Assembly (NCBI GenBank): GCA_014055525.1
Contig: WIAH01000003.1
Location: 1-64,000, forward strand
Direction of reading: 5' to 3'
From: Nitrospira sp. CR1.3
GTDB taxonomy: Bacteria; Nitrospirota; Nitrospiria; Nitrospirales; Nitrospiraceae
Length of the DNA stretch: 64,000 bases
Position numbers and translations under genes: made by a program. This document shows positions 59,362 to 64,000 of the stretch, piece after piece (within the stretch, counting starts at the first letter, position 1; every line of letters begins with the position of its first letter). A model generated the notes under the pieces. It saw only the letters and a program-made list of their open reading frames with translations, ran no database searches and had not been told where the DNA came from.

Positions 59362-60318
59362 TTGAATCGATCGGTTCAGGACTGTCAACCGGTAAGCCTC
59401 TCGATCATCGTGGTATCCGACTACGCGGCCGGCGGGGAGAAATCCTGGGAGGACTTTCGTCGGGCATTGCGGGCATGGGTGAATCAAGAGGGGAAACCTG
59501 CCGACGAGTTCATTATTGCCGAGTCATCACGATTCAAGGGCCAGATTCCGGATGATGCGGCGAAGATGGTCCCCAATATGAAGGTGCTCTATCTGGACGC
59601 CGAATCGTCTTATGAACTAAAAAACCAGGCGGTAGACGCGGCGACGGGTAACTGGGTTGTGATCGTCGACGCCGACTGCATCCCGCAACACTCGTGGCTG
59701 CGAGTGCTGCGAGCCACGATTGCCGAGCATCCCAACGTTGCAGCCATCAGTGCCAAGACTATGTATGAAGGGCGTTCACGCATGGAGCGACTCCTGGGAT
59801 TGTTGTCTCGATCATATCTTGATCCAGGTCGCCGTGGACCCAGCCAATTCGTTTCCGGCAATGCCGTGTGCTATCGACGGGAGGTTTATCGTCGCCATCC
59901 TCTGCCTGTCGGTGTCGGTCCCTTCGCGTCGCGGATACAGTCCGAGGAGTTTCTTCGCGACGGGGAGATCTTGTTCTTCGATCCAGCCCTGGTCGTGCTG
60001 CACGACTTCGAAGGGTGGCCAATGGAGCGCGACATACGACGAAATCACGGATATGGCACCATCATCACTCGACTTCATGATGGCAGGCTTCCCTATGCGT
60101 CGCTCATCCGTGCCGGCGTTTTCGCTATTCCATTGATTGTGGCCGGCAAGATTTTGAACAGCGTGCGCGATTGCTTTCGGTGCTTTCGCCAGTACAACGT
60201 GAAGAGTTACGAACTCCCGTTGACCTTGGCTCTCGCCATCGTCACGCATTTCCTTGAGGTCCCAGGAATGCTGGCTGCCTATCGTGGTCACCCCCCGGGA
60301 ACGACGGCCTATCGGTGA
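59362..60318 (+). CDS. GT2 glycosyltransferase
   Basis: A 318-residue GT-A enzyme. VSLSIIVVSDY opens the fold, the DxD motif is VDADCIPQ, and the C-terminal half has GNAVCYRREVYR and a long hydrophobic end (about 270-310). The start TTG at 59362 is chosen because the site GGGGAGGG lies 6 bases upstream; a GTG at 59332 in the same frame has none. It follows the GT4 gene by 119 bases and precedes the oxidoreductase gene by 97 bases. Confidence 0.8.
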   Translation: MNRSVQDCQPVSLSIIVVSDYAAGGEKSWEDFRRALRAWVNQEGKPADEFIIAESSRFKGQIPDDAAKMVPNMKVLYLDAESSYELKNQAVDAATGNWVVIVDADCIPQHSWLRVLRATIAEHPNVAAISAKTMYEGRSRMERLLGLLSRSYLDPGRRGPSQFVSGNAVCYRREVYRRHPLPVGVGPFASRIQSEEFLRDGEILFFDPALVVLHDFEGWPMERDIRRNHGYGTIITRLHDGRLPYASLIRAGVFAIPLIVAGKILNSVRDCFRCFRQYNVKSYELPLTLALAIVTHFLEVPGMLAAYRGHPPGTTAYR

Positions 60319-60415
60319 CGGCTGTAAGGCAGGAAATTGGTTGCGGACCCGCTCAACTGGCTTTTTGAACCGGGCGACGGCTGACGGACGGCAGTGTTGG
60401 AGCAGCGCGGCCTTA

Positions 60416-61456
60416 ATGCAAGAGCTCGCGAAAATCGGTGTGATCGGTTGCGGGTGGTTTGCGCAGGCAGTGCACCTCCCGATCCTGAGACGGTTGCCCC
60501 GGACTGAGCTCATTGCTCTCGCGGAGCCCGATCCGCATCAGCGCCAAGCAGCCGCCCATCGTGTCCCGATGGCTCGCCTCTACGCCGATTATCGCGAACT
60601 GCTGAACCTGCAAGATCTCGAGGCGGTCATCGTAAGCGTGCCGACCGCATTCCATGCGGAGGTGGCGATCGCGGCCATGCGACAGGGGAAACACGTCTAT
60701 CTCGAGAAACCAATCGCACCGAGCTTGGGCGAAGCCGACAAGATCATGAGTGTGTGGAACCAGGCAGGAGTCGCTGGAATGGTCGGGTTCAATTATCGTT
60801 TCAATGCCCTGCATCGAGAGGCGCGGATGCGCATCCAGGCTGGAAAGCTTGGCCCCCTCATTGGGGCGCGATCAGTGTTTTCTGCTCCCATGCGTTCCAT
60901 GCCGGCATGGAAACAGACTCGTTTGACAGGCGGGGGGGCATTGCTGGAAATGGCCTCCCATCATATCGATCTCGTTCGATTCCTGTTTCAACAGGAGGTC
61001 CAAACGGTGTATGCCGAAGTCCGGTCGCAACAGACCGAACATGACACCGCAATGCTGCAACTCCAACTTGAGAATGGACTCCGCGTTCAGTCCTTCTTCT
61101 CGCTCTGCGCTCTGAATGAGGATCGGTTCGAGATCTATGGACAAGCAGGCAAACTCACAGTCGACCGGTATCATTCCTTGGACGCGGAGATCGTTGATGC
61201 CATGGAGACGCCATCGCGGCTCCATGGCGCAACCCGATGGTTAAGCTTGCTGAGGAGGGCTCCATACGCATTGAAGAAACTCCGGTCGCCCTGGCATGAG
61301 CCATCGTATCGGGAAGCGTTATCGAGTTTCACTGCAGCTGTTCGCGGGAGTGGAAAGGTTTCGCCGGATTTGTTGGACGGCTATCGCAGCCTAAAAGTGA
61401 TCGAGGCTGCGGAAGAATCTGCGAGGTCCGGTCGAGTCGTTTCGTTGTCGTCATGA
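60416..61456 (+). CDS. Gfo/Idh/MocA-family oxidoreductase
   Basis: A 346-residue NAD(P)-dependent sugar dehydrogenase. The nucleotide motif is GVIGCGWFAQAVH (8-20), the EKP motif reads YLEKPIA (the catalytic Lys), and the substrate-side region has GFNYRFNALH and LLEMASHHIDLVRFL. It probably oxidises or reduces a nucleotide sugar for the glycan. ATG 60416 is used; a frame from 60254 overlaps the GT2 gene and lacks family likeness. Its stop overlaps the next start by 4 bases (ATGA). Confidence 0.9.
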   Translation: MQELAKIGVIGCGWFAQAVHLPILRRLPRTELIALAEPDPHQRQAAAHRVPMARLYADYRELLNLQDLEAVIVSVPTAFHAEVAIAAMRQGKHVYLEKPIAPSLGEADKIMSVWNQAGVAGMVGFNYRFNALHREARMRIQAGKLGPLIGARSVFSAPMRSMPAWKQTRLTGGGALLEMASHHIDLVRFLFQQEVQTVYAEVRSQQTEHDTAMLQLQLENGLRVQSFFSLCALNEDRFEIYGQAGKLTVDRYHSLDAEIVDAMETPSRLHGATRWLSLLRRAPYALKKLRSPWHEPSYREALSSFTAAVRGSGKVSPDLLDGYRSLKVIEAAEESARSGRVVSLSS

Positions 61457-62556
61457 CGCGTTCGGTAAACCAGGCGCCGCAACTTTGTCCAAGAGATGAC
61501 GCTTCACATTTCAAGATTCAGGCAGGGAATATGGTTTTGTCGCAACAACTGACGGGCCGTAAGCCGGCGATCACGTTCTGCTATCGAGGTTTTGCCGCAA
61601 GCTGGGGTGCCAGGCATGTTGTGGCTTCGAGTCTCGAGCGGGCCGGATATCCTGTGAGGCAAGTTAAAGATGGGCCGGTGGAACCTGCCGCGGACAGCAT
61701 CGTGTGGGTATGGGGAAACACGAATTGGTACCCCCGGCTCTACGCTCAACTTTCGGCCATGTCCCGGGAGCAACGGCCGCTGGTTGTGTTGTGGCACACC
61801 GAGCCCCTGCCGCCTCCCAGGGCGGCGCGTTTGCCATGGCCCTGGCTTAACTGGTGGGAAGCGGCGAAGTTTGTCCTTCGCGATCCCGACGCCACGGATG
61901 TCTACATCAACTACCTTGTGCTTCGCCGTTGGCTGGGCGCCGGGCTTCTGGATATTCTCGTGACCGCCACCTTGGGGCGCTGTGAGTTTCTGACCGAGCG
62001 CGGGATCGCGGCCGATTGGGCTCCACTGGGATATGAGCTTTCGTGTGGGCACGATTTGGGGCTGCCCCGTGATATCAACGTGCTGTTTCTCGGATCTCCG
62101 GATGTACCCAGACGGAACCGACTACTACGGCGCTTGCGCAAGAACGGTGTTCACATCAAAGTGGTGGGAAGTTATGTTGATCCGCACTGTTGGGGAGAGC
62201 ATCGAACAGAGTTGCTGAACCGGACGAAAATACTCTTGAACTTGGCCAGAACACCCGGTGAATTTCCCGATCTCCGCTTGATCCTGGGGATGGCGAACAA
62301 AGCACTTGTTGTTTCCGAACCGATCTACCGCCCAGATCCGTTCGTGCCGGGACAGCATTTTATCAGCGCTTCGATAGAGCGGATGCCTGAACGGATCCGG
62401 TACTACTTGACTCAAGTTGAGGAGCGGAGGTTGATCAGCGAGAGGGCACACCAATTGATCACTCAGGATGTAACGCTGGACCGTTCCGTCGGTCGCATAC
62501 TTGACCTTGTTTCGGCGCGCATGCATCACCGCGCACCGGTGCAATCGGTCGTGTAA
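61453..62556 (+). CDS. GT-B-like glycosyltransferase (CgeB/GT1-like)
   Basis: A 367-residue protein. The N-terminal half has FCYRGFAASWGARHVVASSLERAG and a Trp/Pro-rich segment (WYPRLYAQL, LWHTEPLPPP); the C-terminal half has NVLFLGSPDVPRRNRLLRRL, then LLNLARTPGEFPDLRLILGMANKALVVSE, which matches the CgeB/GT1-type donor end. Coupled to the upstream oxidoreductase. Donor unknown; a role in this glycan is inferred from position. Confidence 0.7.
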   Translation: MTRSVNQAPQLCPRDDASHFKIQAGNMVLSQQLTGRKPAITFCYRGFAASWGARHVVASSLERAGYPVRQVKDGPVEPAADSIVWVWGNTNWYPRLYAQLSAMSREQRPLVVLWHTEPLPPPRAARLPWPWLNWWEAAKFVLRDPDATDVYINYLVLRRWLGAGLLDILVTATLGRCEFLTERGIAADWAPLGYELSCGHDLGLPRDINVLFLGSPDVPRRNRLLRRLRKNGVHIKVVGSYVDPHCWGEHRTELLNRTKILLNLARTPGEFPDLRLILGMANKALVVSEPIYRPDPFVPGQHFISASIERMPERIRYYLTQVEERRLISERAHQLITQDVTLDRSVGRILDLVSARMHHRAPVQSVV

Positions 62557-62578
62557 AGGCACTGTTTTCTGAAACGCC

Positions 62579-63484
62579 ATGAAACTGGCTGAGGCACCAC
62601 GATTCTCGATCGTGATTCCGACCTACAATCGGCCGGCGCAACTTGCTATCTGCTTGGAGGCCTGTGCCGGTCTCGACTACCCTCATGATCGCGTTGAAGT
62701 CATCGTGGTAGACGATGGAGGAAACTCGCCGTTGGACGAGATTGTTAGCCGGTTCCATAGGGTTCTGACCCTCAAGCTCTTACGGCAGGAGAACGCCGGC
62801 CCGGCAGCGGCACGTAACAGAGGAGCGGCCGAAGCCTCGGGAGAATTTCTCGCGTTTACAGATGACGACTGCTCGCCCGCCCCCAATTGGTTGCGGGCTC
62901 TGGCAGACCAATGCCTCGCATCCCCCGGCTGTGCTGTCGGCGGACAGACACGGAACGTGCTGACGCACAATCTCTATTCCACGGCGAGCCAGCTTCTGAT
63001 CTCCTACCTGTTCTCGTACTACAATGCAGTTCCGGGCGCGGCGACGTTTTTCCCGTCAAGTAACCTGGCGTTCCCGCTTGCTCGGTTTCGCGAGGTCGGG
63101 GGGTTCGACACGACGTACCCACGGGCTGCCGGAGAGGATCGCGAATTGTGCGACCGCTGGCTGCATTACGGGCATCGAATGGTCTATGCCGCTGAGGCCG
63201 TCGTCTACCACGCGCATGACCTGGGTTTTCTGTCCTATTGGTTCCAGCACTTTCATTATGGTCAGGGGGCGCTCTGTTTTCATCAGGTCCGCGCCAGGCG
63301 CGGTCATCGGCGCATCAAGGTCGAGCCGCCGATGTTCTATCTCAACATGCTGCGCTATCCGTTTGCCACGGCACAGGGTCTGAAGGCCCCGGTTCTGACG
63401 TTACTGCTCGCAACGGCGCAGGTTGCCAACGCGACGGGTTTCTTCTGGGAACGAACGGTCAGAGGGGACACGACCACTTCCTGA
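62579..63484 (+). CDS. GT2 glycosyltransferase
   Basis: A 301-residue GT-A enzyme. FSIVIPTYNRPAQL starts the domain, VIVVDDGGNSP gives the first Asp pair, and the DxD motif is in FTDDDCSP. The catalytic-base region AAGEDRELCDRWLHYG is clear, and a short C-terminal hydrophobic segment follows. It lies 22 bases after the GT-B-like gene. This is the last complete gene in the window. Confidence 0.9.
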   Translation: MKLAEAPRFSIVIPTYNRPAQLAICLEACAGLDYPHDRVEVIVVDDGGNSPLDEIVSRFHRVLTLKLLRQENAGPAAARNRGAAEASGEFLAFTDDDCSPAPNWLRALADQCLASPGCAVGGQTRNVLTHNLYSTASQLLISYLFSYYNAVPGAATFFPSSNLAFPLARFREVGGFDTTYPRAAGEDRELCDRWLHYGHRMVYAAEAVVYHAHDLGFLSYWFQHFHYGQGALCFHQVRARRGHRRIKVEPPMFYLNMLRYPFATAQGLKAPVLTLLLATAQVANATGFFWERTVRGDTTTS

Positions 63485-63516
63485 GAGATTAAGAGAAACA
63501 ACGAGAGGAGCAGGTC

Positions 63517-64000
63517 ATGGCGATGCAACAGGTTCCAGCGATGTCGGTCATTGTCATTTCTCCAGACTCTTACAGCACCGTGAGAAGAACGATCCGTCGG
63601 CTTCGTGCTCAAAACGTCAGTCACCAGCTGGAGATCGTGCTGGTCATGCCTTCGGTGCAGAGCACGGATATCGACCAAGGGGAGCTGAATTGTTTTTGCG
63701 GGGTTCAAGTGATCGAGATCAGCGACATGATGTCGACGGCCAGGGCTCGCGCACTCGGCGTGCAGCGCGCCACTGCGCCGGTGGTCGCCTTTGTGGAGGA
63801 TCACGCCTTTCCCGCGAAAGGTTGGGCTGAAGCCCTTATTCGGGCGCATCAGCAGCCCTGGGCTGCGGTCGGCCCGATGATGGCCAATGCCAATCCCCGC
63901 AGCCTCGTGAGTTGGGTCAATCTCATTATCGAATATGCCGAATGGATGGAACCGGTTTCAGCGGGCGTGAAGGCGCACCTGCCCGGGCACAACGGGACGT
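63517..64000 (+). CDS. GT2 glycosyltransferase, cut by the window edge
   Basis: The first 161 residues of a GT2-like protein: MSVIVISPDSYSTVRRTIRRL, then IEIVLVMPSV, TARARALGVQRATAPVVAFVEDH (with VEDH at the DxD position, as in variant GT2s). The ribosome site GAGAGGAG is 6 bases upstream of the ATG. The reading frame runs open to base 64000, so the gene continues beyond the window. Confidence 0.8.
   Translation, partial: MAMQQVPAMSVIVISPDSYSTVRRTIRRLRAQNVSHQLEIVLVMPSVQSTDIDQGELNCFCGVQVIEISDMMSTARARALGVQRATAPVVAFVEDHAFPAKGWAEALIRAHQQPWAAVGPMMANANPRSLVSWVNLIIEYAEWMEPVSAGVKAHLPGHNGT

Noticed and set aside
1..64000. CRISPR array, tRNA, rRNA, prophage or insertion sequence
   Set aside because: I saw no regular 25-40 base direct repeats with spacers, no cloverleaf, no rRNA-like stretch and no transposase or integrase gene.

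Overview
The window looks like chromosomal DNA of a GC-rich (roughly 58-60 % by eye) Gram-negative-type bacterium, most likely a Nitrospira-like member of Nitrospirota. This rests on a feel for the proteins (HpnA, CruF, HtrA, TonB receptor, small secreted and zinc-ribbon proteins of a Nitrospira flavour) and on outer-membrane systems. No rRNA or tRNA gene is present to confirm it. I see no insertion sequence, prophage or CRISPR array.

Bases 1-9474 are a metal-handling block. A heavy-metal RND pump with the CusA methionine triad comes first. Next is a MerR-type regulator with its own operator and a CMD/AhpD-like protein, with a 28-residue cysteine peptide transcribed divergently from a second MerR-type promoter. 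Then follow an HtrA protease, NikR, a DUF3842 protein and a TonB receptor with a structured leader. Bases 9475-19500 hold envelope lipoproteins, a 3-methyladenine glycosylase, a GAF-domain sensor kinase that lacks the phospho-acceptor histidine, a cytochrome c, a carotenoid/hopanoid/isoprenoid group (CruF, HpnA, IspA) and a BrnT/BrnA pair. Bases 19600-29100 are mostly poorly characterised small proteins plus DUF2914, DUF1499, a patatin lipoprotein, an FNR-type flavoprotein, a divergent SpeD and an SCP2 protein. Bases 29190-34350 are an HAE1-type RND pump, its adaptor and a TetR repressor with a perfect 20-bp operator. Three tandem single-domain PilZ genes follow.

Bases 35982-43889 are the most interesting part: a phosphonate (2-aminoethylphosphonate-type) and probable phosphonolipid or glycan-decoration cluster. 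It has a PEP mutase-like protein fused to a nucleotidyltransferase (with an altered active-site signature), a decarboxylase split into two subunits, an AEP-transaminase-like enzyme, a second nucleotidyltransferase, a CDP-alcohol phosphotransferase with a degenerate nucleotidyltransferase domain, and an LPG-synthase/UPF0104 membrane protein. The proposed flow is PEP -> phosphonopyruvate -> phosphonoacetaldehyde -> AEP -> CMP-AEP -> AEP attached to a lipid or glycan alcohol.

From 44097 to the right edge runs a long, nearly unidirectional glycan operon: seven GT2-type enzymes (one fused to a methyltransferase, one cellulose-synthase-like, the last cut by the edge), two GT-C membrane glycosyltransferases, a GT4 and another GT-B-like enzyme, a UGM-like FAD protein with a membrane tail and a stand-alone paralogue of that tail, a CDP-paratose-epimerase-like SDR, a Gfo/Idh/MocA oxidoreductase and a Wzx-type flippase. 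Many stop/start overlaps argue for translational coupling.

Intergenic spaces carry at least three kinds of palindromic repeat: a family sharing AGCTTCGTTCTCG and GTACGC blocks, long imperfect palindromes built from iterated short phrases, and GGGGTCAGG REP-like hairpins.
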